A stretch of DNA of 64,000 nucleotides from JADCCX01 sp031378805. GTDB taxonomy: Bacteria; Pseudomonadota; Alphaproteobacteria; Rhizobiales; Beijerinckiaceae. Below the pieces are notes generated by a model. It made no database searches, was not told the DNA's origin, and saw nothing but the letters and a program-made list of their open reading frames with translations. Positions 34,153 through 43,197 of the stretch are shown here, in pieces; position 1 is the stretch's first letter; each line of letters begins with the position of its first letter. A program made the translations under genes and the position numbers. Location of the stretch: assembly GCA_031378805.1 (NCBI GenBank), contig JANNEO010000080.1:18468-82467 (forward strand). Direction: 5' to 3'.

Positions 34153-34470
34153 GAGGAGAAGCGTAGGATTTTGCCGGGATGTTTCACCGGGTTCCAAGGC
34201 GTTGGTGCGGCAAGCAAGAGGAAGACATGCACGCGCGGCCGCAATGCTCGATGAGGTCTTTGCGCTCTGGGTGGCGGGGTTTCGTCATGACTTCGAGGAG
34301 GTTTTCAAAGCCCGGCCAACCGCCGCTGTCTTCCCGAGGGGCGCGGCGCGAACCGTCGATGAAGCGAGGACAGCTATGGGTGGAATCGGCCGCGCCGACT
34401 GAACCGCCCCGGGTTTGCCGGTTTCAATTGCCATGAGAATCCGCAACACCCTAAGCCGCGCTCCATCAAA
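34153..34470. other. Region with no recognisable gene
   Basis: 318 bp between the second MmgE/PrpD stop and the RpiR remnant. An open frame of 66 codons (34202-34402, plus strand) has no clear ribosome site and resembles nothing I know. No hairpin with a T-run was found. Its position next to a gene remnant suggests decayed DNA. Confidence 0.5.
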
Positions 34471-34746
34471 TCACAGCATCGCGCTGATTCTCAGGACGAT
34501 GGCCTGCGTGAGCCCGATCGCACCGGAGATCGGGCGGAAGGGCGCGGAGCCTTCAGCGTCGACATAGAACACGCCTCTCGCGCCGATCGCCAGAGGACTG
34601 GCGGGTGAATCCGTAATGGCGAGAATCGTCAGATCGCGCATACCAGCATCACGAACGGCATCCACAACCGGCGATGAGTACGGTGGAAAGGCGATGGCAA
34701 TCAGAAGATCGTCATGGCTCATGTTGGCAACCTGCTGCCCGGCCAT
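34471..34746 (-). pseudogene. C-terminal remnant of an RpiR/MurR-family regulator (SIS domain end)
   Basis: The 91 codons read LLIAIAFPPYSSPVVDAVRDAGMRDLTILAITDSPASPLAIGARGVFYVD, the last part of the sugar-isomerase (SIS) domain of RpiR-type regulators. Upstream, the frame is open only to about 34777 before in-frame TGA codons, and no HTH domain or first half of the SIS domain was found before the tRNA gene. About two thirds of the gene is missing. It may once have regulated the adjacent catabolic genes. Confidence 0.75.
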
Positions 34747-34904
34747 GCCTGAGGAGGTGATGTCCTCGCTGCTGCTGGCATGGCGTCAGCATCATGCACG
34801 ATGATCTGGGATACATCGTCCTGGAGCAGAGAACCTTGCAAACCACCAACAATCCGCTCGGCACGAGATTGTTGCCAATCTCTCCGGGTCGGACAAGGAG
34901 TGAG

Positions 34905-34980
34905 TGGTGCCGCTTGAGGGATTCGAACCCCCGACCCCCTCATTACGAATGAGGTGCTCTACCAGCTGAGCTAAAGCGGC
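34905..34980 (-). tRNA. tRNA-Thr (anticodon CGT)
   Basis: On the minus strand the cloverleaf is complete: acceptor GCCGCTT with AAGCGGC, D arm TAGCTCAGCTGGTAGAGCA, anticodon arm CCTCA-TTCGTAA-TGAGG giving CGT, and T arm GGGGGTTCGAATCCC. The discriminator A is followed by an encoded CCA (complement of 34905-34907). Reads ACG threonine codons. Confidence 0.97.
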
Positions 34981-35063
34981 ATATGCGGTGCTCCATAGCG
35001 GCCAAAGCGGCCCAGCGCAACCCAGCACCATCACCCCTCTTTGCGCCCCTCATTACAGCCGTT

Positions 35064-35573
35064 TCAGCACCATCCCTGCCTGCGTCCTCCAGCGTAAGGG
35101 CGGGCATGGCCTGTGGCCAGCAGGCTTTGGCTGACCAGGCGACCATCACCAGTGATCAGGTCGCCGAGCACCCTCCCGCCATATTTGTCGCGTCCCAGGG
35201 CGGTGAGATAGGCCTTGCCACTTTTCAGCAGCGCGACAAGCGCTTCCTGAGATGCCACCGCCTTGCGCGCCTCCTCTGGACAGCTGGCCCGCATTTCCGG
35301 CGCGTCAATGGAGCGCAGTCGGACGCGGGTCACGATCAGCTGATCAAGCCAGACATGCGCCCTTACCTCCACGGTATCGCCATCGATGATGCGCACCACA
35401 TCCACCGGTATCACGGCCTGCGGTGGAATGAACGAACCCGCAGGCGGAGCCGACAGCGCCTCCAGGGCTGGTTCGACAAGTGGCACAGGAGAGGTGTTGA
35501 ACGCCACAAGCACCGCGACAGCCAACCCAGCGATGGCGCTGCTGCAAACTGTGAAGGGCATGACGACAGACAT
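35064..35573 (-). CDS. Secreted or membrane-anchored thermonuclease (SNase) family protein
   Basis: 169 residues. A hydrophobic N-terminal segment (MPFTVCSSAIAGLAVAVLVAF) is followed by an OB-fold nuclease domain from about residue 55: VDVVRIIDGDTVEVRA, the catalytic Arg/Asp/Glu region VTRVRLRSIDAPEMRASCPEEARKA, and GRDKYGGRVLGDL with the second Arg. All key residues of staphylococcal nuclease are matched. The product probably acts outside the cytoplasm on nucleic acid. Monocistronic. Confidence 0.88.
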   Translation of the reverse strand: MSVVMPFTVCSSAIAGLAVAVLVAFNTSPVPLVEPALEALSAPPAGSFIPPQAVIPVDVVRIIDGDTVEVRAHVWLDQLIVTRVRLRSIDAPEMRASCPEEARKAVASQEALVALLKSGKAYLTALGRDKYGGRVLGDLITGDGRLVSQSLLATGHARPYAGGRRQGWC

Positions 35574-35637
35574 GCCATATCATACCAGAAATTATTCAGA
35601 AATAAATCCTATAATAGGCATTAAATACGATCATAGG

Positions 35638-35859
35638 TCAGAAGTCGCTGGTCAGCCCTTTAATCTCCCAGTCATTGTAGCGCACGGGGTCTTGTCCGCC
35701 CCGACCATTGACCTCGGGAGAGCGCGCCAGCGCAGCCTCACGCTCAGCCTGTGCCTTGCGCCGCTGCGCCGCTTCGGCCAACGCGCGACCTGCAGCAGGC
35801 GACAGAGGCTTTTGTGCCGCCGCGGGGGATGGATTCTCGGGAGAGCAATCAGAGGGCAC
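35638..35859 (-). CDS. Succinate dehydrogenase assembly factor 4 (DUF1674)
   Basis: 73 residues with the diagnostic C-terminus GGQDPVRYNDWEIKGLTSDF preceded by an Ala/Arg-rich helix. SdhAF4 family members chaperone flavinylated SdhA during complex II assembly. It faces away from the rluA-like gene and ends 65 bp before the nuclease gene start. The N-terminal third is low-complexity. Confidence 0.9.
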   Translation of the reverse strand: MPSDCSPENPSPAAAQKPLSPAAGRALAEAAQRRKAQAEREAALARSPEVNGRGGQDPVRYNDWEIKGLTSDF

Positions 35860-35914
35860 GGTTCAGGCTCATTTCCAGTTGACGTCACGCCTGATCTAGG
35901 GGACGCGCTCGGGG

Positions 35915-36619
35915 ATGCCAAGCTTCGATCCCTCCAGCCTGCCCGGGCGTGTCCTGTATCACGACGCCATGATGCTCGTCCTCGACAAGCCGCCGGGCAT
36001 CGCGGTTCACAAGGGAGCGGGCTATGGCGACAACCTCGAGGCGCATTTCGAGTGTCTGCGGCTGGGTGCCAGCGAATCCCCCGCACTCGCGCATCGCCTG
36101 GACAAGGACACCTCGGGCTGCCTTGTCCTGGGGCGTAACCGCGAGGCCTTGGCCCGCCTTGGCGCGCTGTTTCGCAATGGATCGGTGGACAAGACCTATT
36201 GGGCAATCACAACCGGCGTTCTCTCGCCGGACGAAGGCGTGATCGACGCGCCCATGATGCGCCGCTCCGCCGACAAGCGCAGTTGGTGGATGAAGGTCGA
36301 TCCTGCGGGCGACCCCAGTCTCACGCGATGGCGCGTGCTGGGGCGGGCCGACGGCATCACCTGGGTGGAACTCAAGCCGGAGACCGGCCGGACGCATCAG
36401 CTCCGCGTGCACTGCGCCCATGCCGGTGTGCCGATCGCTGGGGACCACGTCTATGGCGGCGACCTGGCCCGCTCCGTCGCAAGGCACATGCATCTTCATG
36501 CCCGCCGGATCACCCTGCCGCTCGCCAGGGACAACCCCGTCACCGTGACCGCGCCGCCTCCCATCCACATGCATACGCTGTTGGCCGCCTGCGGCTGGCG
36601 CCACGAGGTCGCGTTATGA
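35915..36619 (+). CDS. RluA-family RNA pseudouridine synthase
   Basis: 234 residues without an S4 domain. The catalytic Asp is in HRLDKDTSG (about residue 63), with VLDKPPGIAVHKG before it and GRTHQLRVHCAHAGVPIAGDHVYGG after it, all standard RluA motifs. It isomerises uridine in rRNA or tRNA; the target cannot be told. Its stop overlaps the rsmB start as ATGA. Confidence 0.93.
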   Translation: MPSFDPSSLPGRVLYHDAMMLVLDKPPGIAVHKGAGYGDNLEAHFECLRLGASESPALAHRLDKDTSGCLVLGRNREALARLGALFRNGSVDKTYWAITTGVLSPDEGVIDAPMMRRSADKRSWWMKVDPAGDPSLTRWRVLGRADGITWVELKPETGRTHQLRVHCAHAGVPIAGDHVYGGDLARSVARHMHLHARRITLPLARDNPVTVTAPPPIHMHTLLAACGWRHEVAL

Positions 36620-38022
36620 ACGGGCAACCGACTGCACCCAAACCACCGACAGCGCCCAAGCCACCGATAGCGCCCAAACCACCGATAGCGCTCAAGCCAC
36701 ATCGGCCGGACGGGCTCGCCGCCCGGCGCATCGCCTGCGAGGTGATCGAGGACGTGATACGGCGTCGGCAGGCCCTCGATGACCGGCTGGACCGCTTGTC
36801 GCACGACGCCCGCTTCCAGGCATTGCAACCCAATGACCGGGGCCTCGTGCGCGCCATTGCCACGGCGACGATGCGGCGTCTTGGGCTCCTCCGCAAGGCG
36901 CTCTCGGATCGGCTCGACCGGGGAATGCCTCCCCGGAGCGGCAGGCTGGAGTGCATCCTGCTGGGTGCGGTGGCACAGATCCTGGTGCTGGAGACGGCCC
37001 CTCATGCCGCCGTGGATACGGCCATCACCCTGGCGCGGGAAGATGCCCATGCCAGGCATTTCACAGACCTGGCCAACGCGGTGCTTCGGCGCATCGCCAC
37101 GGAAAAGGCCACGATCCTGGCAGGAGCAGACGCCTTGCGGATCGATACCCCACCGTGGCTCGCGGAACGCTGGACACGCATCTATGGACATGAAGCCGCC
37201 GGATGGATCGCAGCGGCCCATGTCACCGAGCCATCCATCGATATCTCGGTAAAATCCTCCCCCGAGGACTGGGCCGAGCAACTCGGTGGCATCGTCCTGC
37301 CGACCGGATCGGTTCGCCTGACCTCCCGCACCGCCATTCCGCTCTTGCCTGGCTTCAGCGCGGGCGAATGGTGGGTGCAGGATGCTGCCGCAGCCATTCC
37401 CGCACGGTTGTTGCGGGCAAAACAGGGACAGCGTGTCCTGGACCTCTGCGCGGCTCCCGGCGGCAAGACGGCACAGCTCGCCCTATCCGGGGCCAGCGTC
37501 ACGGCAGTGGACCGCGCCGTACCGCGCATGGAGCGCCTGAGGGAGAACATGGAGCGCCTGAAGCTGGACGTCCACACCATCGTCATGGAGGCAACAGCCT
37601 ACCAGACCGATCATCTTTTCGATGCTGTGCTGCTGGATGCACCCTGCTCGGCCACCGGCACCATCCGCCGCCATCCTGACGTGGCCTGGTCGAAGACGCT
37701 GGAGGATGTCTTCAAGCTTGCCAGCCTGCAAGCCCGATTGCTCGATCATGCAGCCACATTGCTCGCACCGGGCGGCACGCTCGTCTATGCGACCTGCTCG
37801 CTCGAGCCGGAAGAGGGCGAACGCCAGATCGACCGTTTCCTCGACCGAAACAGCCAGTTCCGGCGCGATCCGGTCGGACCAGTTGAAACAGGAGGTGACA
37901 GCCAGCTCGTATCGGCCCAAGGAGACCTCCGGTGCCTGCCCTGCCACTGGCCCAACCTGATCGAGAGGCTGGCTGGCATGGATGGCTTTTTCGCCGCACG
38001 CCTTGTCCGTGATGCGGTCTAG
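36616..38022 (+). CDS. rsmB: 16S rRNA m5C methyltransferase RsmB-like (NusB + RsmB/NOP2 domains)
   Basis: 468 residues. An N-terminal low-complexity tail with four PKPP-type repeats (residues 6-29) precedes a NusB-like helical domain (about 38-160) and the Rossmann methyltransferase domain. SAM site is LDLCAAPGGKTAQLAL, the release Cys is in LLDAPCSATGTIRRHPD and the nucleophile Cys in VYATCSLEPEE. It methylates C967-type cytosine of 16S rRNA in characterised members. ATGA overlap with the RluA-type gene means the two rRNA/tRNA modifiers are coupled. Confidence 0.93.
   Translation: MNGQPTAPKPPTAPKPPIAPKPPIALKPHRPDGLAARRIACEVIEDVIRRRQALDDRLDRLSHDARFQALQPNDRGLVRAIATATMRRLGLLRKALSDRLDRGMPPRSGRLECILLGAVAQILVLETAPHAAVDTAITLAREDAHARHFTDLANAVLRRIATEKATILAGADALRIDTPPWLAERWTRIYGHEAAGWIAAAHVTEPSIDISVKSSPEDWAEQLGGIVLPTGSVRLTSRTAIPLLPGFSAGEWWVQDAAAAIPARLLRAKQGQRVLDLCAAPGGKTAQLALSGASVTAVDRAVPRMERLRENMERLKLDVHTIVMEATAYQTDHLFDAVLLDAPCSATGTIRRHPDVAWSKTLEDVFKLASLQARLLDHAATLLAPGGTLVYATCSLEPEEGERQIDRFLDRNSQFRRDPVGPVETGGDSQLVSAQGDLRCLPCHWPNLIERLAGMDGFFAARLVRDAV
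36630..36701 (+). repeat. Four 18-bp tandem repeats coding a PKPP tail of RsmB
   Basis: GACTGCACCCAAACCACC (36630-36647), GACAGCGCCCAAGCCACC (36648-36665), GATAGCGCCCAAACCACC (36666-36683), GATAGCGCTCAAGCCACA (36684-36701). In-frame, coding repeated TAPKPP/IAPKPP at the N-terminus. Confidence 0.95.
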
Positions 38023-38077
38023 CGCCTACGATGCCGGAAGCGCGCCGATGGCTGTTCCTGTATCGGTCTGAAGGATC

Positions 38078-39772
38078 ATGGGCTTGGGAATGAAGGCTGG
38101 ATTGTCCGATGGCGCGTTCGCGGGTGTTGCCGCACGCCAAGGCATGAGGCGTGTGGCAGCAGGTGCCGCACGCTTGCTCGCGCCTTTTGGAGCCCGTGTC
38201 CCGCAAAAGCTGTTGATTGCTCCACAGGACATCCGCACATCGGACCCAACCATTGCCGCCGATTTTTATGCAGGCCAGCTCAAGCTGGCGGGCAAGTTGC
38301 TGGAAACACACGGGCAATCTCCGTTCGAGCTGGAACCACCTTCGGAAGCCTTCGCTGTTGAATTGCATGGTTTCGGCTGGCTGCGCCATCTGCGCGCAAC
38401 CGACTCCGCGCTGTCACGGGCGCAAGGCCGTGCCCTGGTCAAGGACTGGCTCCAGGCGCAGAAAGCCGGACCAGGCAGCATCGCGCGGCGACCGGATGTG
38501 GCGGCACGGCGGCTGATCTCCTGGCTGAGCCAGAGTCCGCTGCTGCTCGATGGTGCCGACCCGGCCTTCTACCGCGCCTTCATTAAGGCCGTAGCAGTGG
38601 ATGCCGGCCGCCTAAGGCGAGCCCGACGCGCTGTTCCGGACACCGAGATCAAGCTGATGATCCAGGTCGCGCTGACCTATTATACCTTGAGTTCCTCGGA
38701 GGTGGACGCAGAGATGAAGGACGTCTCCGCCCAGCTTTGTGGAATGCTCGAAACCCAGATCCTGTCGGATGGGGGGCATGTCAGCCGCAATCCGCAAGTG
38801 CTTCTCACGTTGCTGCTTGACCTGCTGCCGCTGAAACTCGCCTTCCTCTGGCGGCGCATTCAGACCCCGCAGCCCGTGGTGGCGGCCATTGACCGGATGA
38901 TGCCGCTGGTGCGCATGATGCGCCATGCCGACGGGTCCATCGCCCTGTTCAATGGCATGGGCGCGACGCGGGCGGATTTCGTGGCCGCGATCCTGGCGCA
39001 GGACGACATCATGGCGCCAGCCCCATCCAACGCGCCCTACGCCGGGTACCAGCGGGCCGAGCACGCAGGGTCTGTCCTGCTTGTCGACGCCGCAGCCGCA
39101 CCGGCACCACCGCTTGCCGCCCGCGCCCATGCCGCCCCCGCCGCTTTCGAGTTTTCAGCGGATGGCTGCCGCATCGTGGTGAATTGCGGTGCGCCGCCCT
39201 CCCATCGGCCCGAGTTGCTGCACTATTCCCGCCTGACTGCAGCCCATTCCACCCTTGTGGTGCAGGACTCGACCATCGGTCGCTTTACCCGCACCTCCAT
39301 GATGCGGGCGCTGGTCGGCGAACAATTCACCGATGGCGCGCGCGAGGTGACGCTCCAGCGGGCGGACAGCCCTGATGGCACGTTGATTGGCGTCGATCAC
39401 GATGGTTACCGCAACCCTTTTGGGGTTTTGCACCAGCGCAGGATTGCCCTGTCTTCCGATGGTGCGCGGCTGGAAGGCGAGGACACGCTGAAGCCCGTGC
39501 GCCAGCGCAAGGAGCTGGATTATGCCCTGCGCTTTCACCTGCATCCGCTCGTCAAGGCAGCGCTTGGCGCAGATGGACGCGGTGTCCAGCTGACGCTGCC
39601 CAACCGCTGTGTCTGGCAGTTCGAGGCGGATGGCATGGACCTGTCTGTCGAGGAAACGGTGTTCTTTGCCAGCACGGAAGGGTTGCGGCGCTCCGAACAG
39701 ATCGTTGTCAGCGCCAATACGGGCGCACATGCCAGGATTGCGTGGTCTTTCAGGAAAATCGCAAATCGGTGA
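38078..39772 (+). CDS. Heparinase II/III-like protein
   Basis: 564 residues. The N-terminal alpha/alpha toroid (about 55-330) is followed by a beta-sandwich domain with RPELLHYSRLTAAHSTLVVQDSTIGRF and DHDGYRNPFGVLHQRRIALS. An Ala/Pro-rich segment (about 345-365) joins them. Related proteins are widespread in Hyphomicrobiales next to rsmB and purH. Polysaccharide lyase activity is possible, but no signal peptide is evident and the substrate is unknown. Confidence 0.85.
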   Translation: MGLGMKAGLSDGAFAGVAARQGMRRVAAGAARLLAPFGARVPQKLLIAPQDIRTSDPTIAADFYAGQLKLAGKLLETHGQSPFELEPPSEAFAVELHGFGWLRHLRATDSALSRAQGRALVKDWLQAQKAGPGSIARRPDVAARRLISWLSQSPLLLDGADPAFYRAFIKAVAVDAGRLRRARRAVPDTEIKLMIQVALTYYTLSSSEVDAEMKDVSAQLCGMLETQILSDGGHVSRNPQVLLTLLLDLLPLKLAFLWRRIQTPQPVVAAIDRMMPLVRMMRHADGSIALFNGMGATRADFVAAILAQDDIMAPAPSNAPYAGYQRAEHAGSVLLVDAAAAPAPPLAARAHAAPAAFEFSADGCRIVVNCGAPPSHRPELLHYSRLTAAHSTLVVQDSTIGRFTRTSMMRALVGEQFTDGAREVTLQRADSPDGTLIGVDHDGYRNPFGVLHQRRIALSSDGARLEGEDTLKPVRQRKELDYALRFHLHPLVKAALGADGRGVQLTLPNRCVWQFEADGMDLSVEETVFFASTEGLRRSEQIVVSANTGAHARIAWSFRKIANR

Positions 39773-39837
39773 TGTTGTCTGGGTCACGGGCGTGATAGCC
39801 AGCCGGGATTCCCTCTCGACTCTTCCCGGACGTGCCC

Positions 39838-41430
39838 ATGCCCACAGAATTGCGCCGCATCACCCGAGCCCTTCTTTCCGTATCCGACAAGACGGGCTTG
39901 CTTGAATTCGCGGCTGCGCTGTCTTCGCGCGGCGTGGAGATCATCTCGACGGGTGGCACGCGCAAGACGCTGGCGGATGCCGGACTGCCCGTTCTCGACA
40001 TCTCCGAGGTGACGGGCTTTCCCGAGATCATGGACGGGCGGGTGAAGACGCTGCATCCCATGGTGCATGGCGGCCTCCTGGGCATTCGCGGCAATCCTGA
40101 ACACCAGGCAGCGATGTTTGCCCATGGCATCGGGCCCATCGATCTTCTTGTGGTCAATCTGTATCCTTTCGAGTCGACCGTGGCGAAGGGCGAGGATTTC
40201 GACACCTGCATCGAGAACATCGACATCGGCGGCCCTGCCATGATCCGGGCCGCGGCCAAGAACCACCCGGATGTGGGCGTGATCGTCGACCCGGCCGACT
40301 ATCCCGCGCTCCTGGCCGATCTCGACGCCAATGGCGGGCAGATGACGCTGACCTTGCGGCGAAAACTCGCGCAGAAGGCCTATGCCCGCACAGCAGCCTA
40401 TGACGCCACGATCTCGAACTGGCTCGCGGCACAGGTGGGAGAGGAAGCGCCAGCGTTCCGCGCCTTCGGTGGCACGCTGGCGGAAGCCATGCGCTACGGC
40501 GAGAACCCGCACCAGACAGCCGCCTTCTATCATGGCCCTGACAGGCGCCCCGGCGTGGCGACGCTGCGACAGCTCCAGGGCAAGCAACTGTCCTACAACA
40601 ACATCAACGACACTGATGCCGCCTTCGAACTGGTGGCAGAGTTCGCTCCGGCCCGCACGGCAGCCGTTGCCATCATCAAGCACGCCAATCCCTGCGGTGT
40701 CGCCGAGGGGCGGACTCTGCGCGACGCTTACGAAGCGGCACTGCGCTGCGATCCGGTGTCGGCATTCGGTGGCATTGTGGCACTGAACCAGACGCTGGAT
40801 GCCGAGGCAGCCCGCGCCATCATCGAGATCTTCACCGAAGTGATCATCGCACCGGATGCAACCGACGAGGCCCGCGCCATCGTTGCCACCAAGAAGAACC
40901 TGCGCCTGCTGGTGACGGGTGGCCTGCCGGACACACGCCAGGAGGGGAAAACCATCCGTTCGGTCGCGGGTGGCCTGCTGGTGCAGGACCGCGACAAGGC
41001 TGTTGTCGACGACATGGATCTCAAGGTGGTGACAGAACGCGCACCGACGACTGCCGAACTGGCCGATCTGCGCTTTGCCTTCCGCGTGGCCAAGCACGTG
41101 AAGTCCAATGCCATTGTCTATGCCAGGGCAGGAGCCACCGTGGGCATTGGCGCAGGACAGATGAGCCGTATCGATTCGTCCCGCATCGCGGCATGGAAGG
41201 CGCAAGAAGCGGCAAAAGCCCTCGGCCAGTCCGAGAGCCTCGCCAAGGGCTCGGTCGTCGCCTCCGACGCCTTCTTCCCCTTCGCCGATGGCCTGCTGGC
41301 GGCAGCCGAGGCCGGAGCCACCGCCGTGATCCAGCCCGGCGGGTCCATGCGCGACAACGAGGTGATCGACGCGGCCAACAAGGCGGGCCTGGCGATGGTG
41401 TTCACCGGAATCCGGCATTTCCGGCATTGA
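39838..41430 (+). CDS. purH: Bifunctional AICAR transformylase/IMP cyclohydrolase
   Basis: 530 residues, the standard PurH length. The N-terminal MGS-like IMP cyclohydrolase domain has SDKTGLLEFAAALSSRGVEIISTGGT and KTLHPMVHGGLLG. The C-terminal transformylase domain has GENPHQTAAFY, QLQGKQLSYNNINDTDAA and KHANPCGVA. It catalyses the last two steps of purine synthesis. ATG 39838 is preferred; a GTG two codons earlier is also in frame. Confidence 0.97.
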   Translation: MPTELRRITRALLSVSDKTGLLEFAAALSSRGVEIISTGGTRKTLADAGLPVLDISEVTGFPEIMDGRVKTLHPMVHGGLLGIRGNPEHQAAMFAHGIGPIDLLVVNLYPFESTVAKGEDFDTCIENIDIGGPAMIRAAAKNHPDVGVIVDPADYPALLADLDANGGQMTLTLRRKLAQKAYARTAAYDATISNWLAAQVGEEAPAFRAFGGTLAEAMRYGENPHQTAAFYHGPDRRPGVATLRQLQGKQLSYNNINDTDAAFELVAEFAPARTAAVAIIKHANPCGVAEGRTLRDAYEAALRCDPVSAFGGIVALNQTLDAEAARAIIEIFTEVIIAPDATDEARAIVATKKNLRLLVTGGLPDTRQEGKTIRSVAGGLLVQDRDKAVVDDMDLKVVTERAPTTAELADLRFAFRVAKHVKSNAIVYARAGATVGIGAGQMSRIDSSRIAAWKAQEAAKALGQSESLAKGSVVASDAFFPFADGLLAAAEAGATAVIQPGGSMRDNEVIDAANKAGLAMVFTGIRHFRH

Positions 41431-41529
41431 GCATCCCATGGCAATCCGGCAGGGCAACAGTCCGCCGCCATCATTTGAACACACCGACCCTTTGCCTTGT
41501 CCCGCTGTTTGCGGCAGACAGGGCGGTGG

Positions 41530-43101
41530 ATGTCGGCTGAACAAGCGTCACTGGGCAAAAACTTCACGATCGTCGGCGGGGCCACGCTGGCCTCGCGGGT
41601 CACGGGATTCGTGCGCGACATGCTCGTCGCCGCGACGCTCGGCGCGGGTGCGGTGGCGGATGCCTATGTCGCGGCCTTCCTGATTCCCAATCTGTTTCGC
41701 CGTCTCGTGGGCGAAGGCGCGTTCAACGCGGCCTATGTGCCGATCTTCGCACGCCGCCAGGCTGAAGGTGGCACGCAATCCTCCGCCCGCTTCGCCGAAG
41801 CCGCCTTGTCGTTCCTGCTGGGCGTGGGCGTGGCGATCCTGCTCGTTGCAGAGTTCCTGATGCCGGTCATCATTGGTGCGGTAGCTCCGGGTTTTCACGA
41901 CCAGCCCCAGAAATTCACCGATGCGGTGGAATTCGGGCGCATCATGTTCCCCTTCGTGGCGGTCATCCTCATCGTCGCGGTGTTCACCGGCACGCTCAAT
42001 GCCATCGGGCGCTACGCGATCGCGGCCTGGGCACCAGTTCTCCTGAACATCTTCCTGATTGCCGCTTTGCTCTATGCAATCTCGACGGGCCTGCGGGGCA
42101 CACGGGATGCCGGTTTCGTGCTGGTCTGGACGGTGCTGGGCGCAGGCCTGGTCAACCTCGTCATCGTCGGCACCACGGTGTGGTTCGCGGGCTATCACAT
42201 CTGGCCGAAAATTCCCCGCTTCGATGCCGACTTGCGCCGCCTGATGCTGATCGCCCTGCCCGGCATCGCCATCGCCGGCGCGGGACACCTCAATGTCGTG
42301 GTGGCAGCACAGATATCATCCGGCACGCCTTCGGCTGTGTCCTGGCTGTATTTCGCCGAGCGCATCTTCCAGCTTCCCCTCGGCTTCGTTGCCGCAGCCA
42401 TTGGCGTGGTGCTGCTGCCCGCCGTGTCGAAGCATCTTGCAAACGGTGAGGTCGCGCAGGCCCGCCAGGCCGAAAGCCGTGCGCTGGAATTTGGCCTGCT
42501 CATCACCTTGCCTGCCGCCATTGCGCTGGCCTTGCTTGCCAAGCCCATCGTCAGCATCCTCTATGAGCGCGGGGCGTTCACCGCGGAGGATTCGAACGCC
42601 GTCGCAGCCGTGCTGCGCGCGCTTGCGGTTGGCCTTCCCGCCTTCGTTCTCGTCAAGGTGTTCCTGCCAGCATTCCTGGCACGCGAGGACATGAAAGGGC
42701 CGCTGATCGCGGCCGTTCTGGGCATCGCGGCCAATATCGCCGTGTCCCTGATGCTGTTTCCCCATTACGGGTCAGTCGCGGCGGCTATGGGTGTTTCGGC
42801 TTCGGCCTTTGTCAATGCGCTGACCCTCTATGCCCTGTTGATGCGCACAGGCCGTTTCCGCCCTGACAGATTGGCCCGCAGCCGCCTGCCGCGCGTGCTG
42901 CTGGTCTCGCTTCTCACTGGCACGGCCATCTGGTTGCTGCATGAATTCGCCCGACCCTGGATGAAATCCACCCAGCCCTTCGCCGTGCGGGCCGCCGTTC
43001 TGGCGCTCCTGTGTGGGCTGAGTCTCGTTTTGCATATCGCCCTGGCGCAACTGCTGAAGGCGACGGATTTGTTGCAGATCAGGACTGCCCTGCGCAGCTG
43101 A
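41530..43101 (+). CDS. murJ: Lipid II flippase MurJ
   Basis: 523 residues with about 14 membrane helices. MurJ landmarks are TLASRVTGFVRDMLVAATLGAGAVADAYVAAFLIPNLFRRLVGEGAFNAAYVPIF at the N-terminus and ILYERGAFTAEDS in the second half. It flips undecaprenyl-linked peptidoglycan precursor across the inner membrane. The start at 41530 matches the family; an in-frame ATG 11 codons upstream is less likely. Confidence 0.96.
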   Translation: MSAEQASLGKNFTIVGGATLASRVTGFVRDMLVAATLGAGAVADAYVAAFLIPNLFRRLVGEGAFNAAYVPIFARRQAEGGTQSSARFAEAALSFLLGVGVAILLVAEFLMPVIIGAVAPGFHDQPQKFTDAVEFGRIMFPFVAVILIVAVFTGTLNAIGRYAIAAWAPVLLNIFLIAALLYAISTGLRGTRDAGFVLVWTVLGAGLVNLVIVGTTVWFAGYHIWPKIPRFDADLRRLMLIALPGIAIAGAGHLNVVVAAQISSGTPSAVSWLYFAERIFQLPLGFVAAAIGVVLLPAVSKHLANGEVAQARQAESRALEFGLLITLPAAIALALLAKPIVSILYERGAFTAEDSNAVAAVLRALAVGLPAFVLVKVFLPAFLAREDMKGPLIAAVLGIAANIAVSLMLFPHYGSVAAAMGVSASAFVNALTLYALLMRTGRFRPDRLARSRLPRVLLVSLLTGTAIWLLHEFARPWMKSTQPFAVRAAVLALLCGLSLVLHIALAQLLKATDLLQIRTALRS

Positions 43102-43197
43102 TCGCACAGCGTGATGTTTGCATCACCACAATTCATGTGCCGAATGCCGGCTAATCGGGCATTGTGCTCACCGATTCTCCAGAAAGCGAAAACCATC

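Noticed and set aside
34202..34402. 66-codon open frame on the plus strand before the RpiR remnant
   Set aside because: No ribosome site, no homologue known to me, and it lies in decayed DNA. Not listed as a gene.
39784..41544. 586-codon open frame on the minus strand
   Set aside because: It is antisense to the whole of purH, whose motifs and length are complete. The product is His/Gly/Arg-rich with no recognisable fold, as expected from a high-GC shadow frame.
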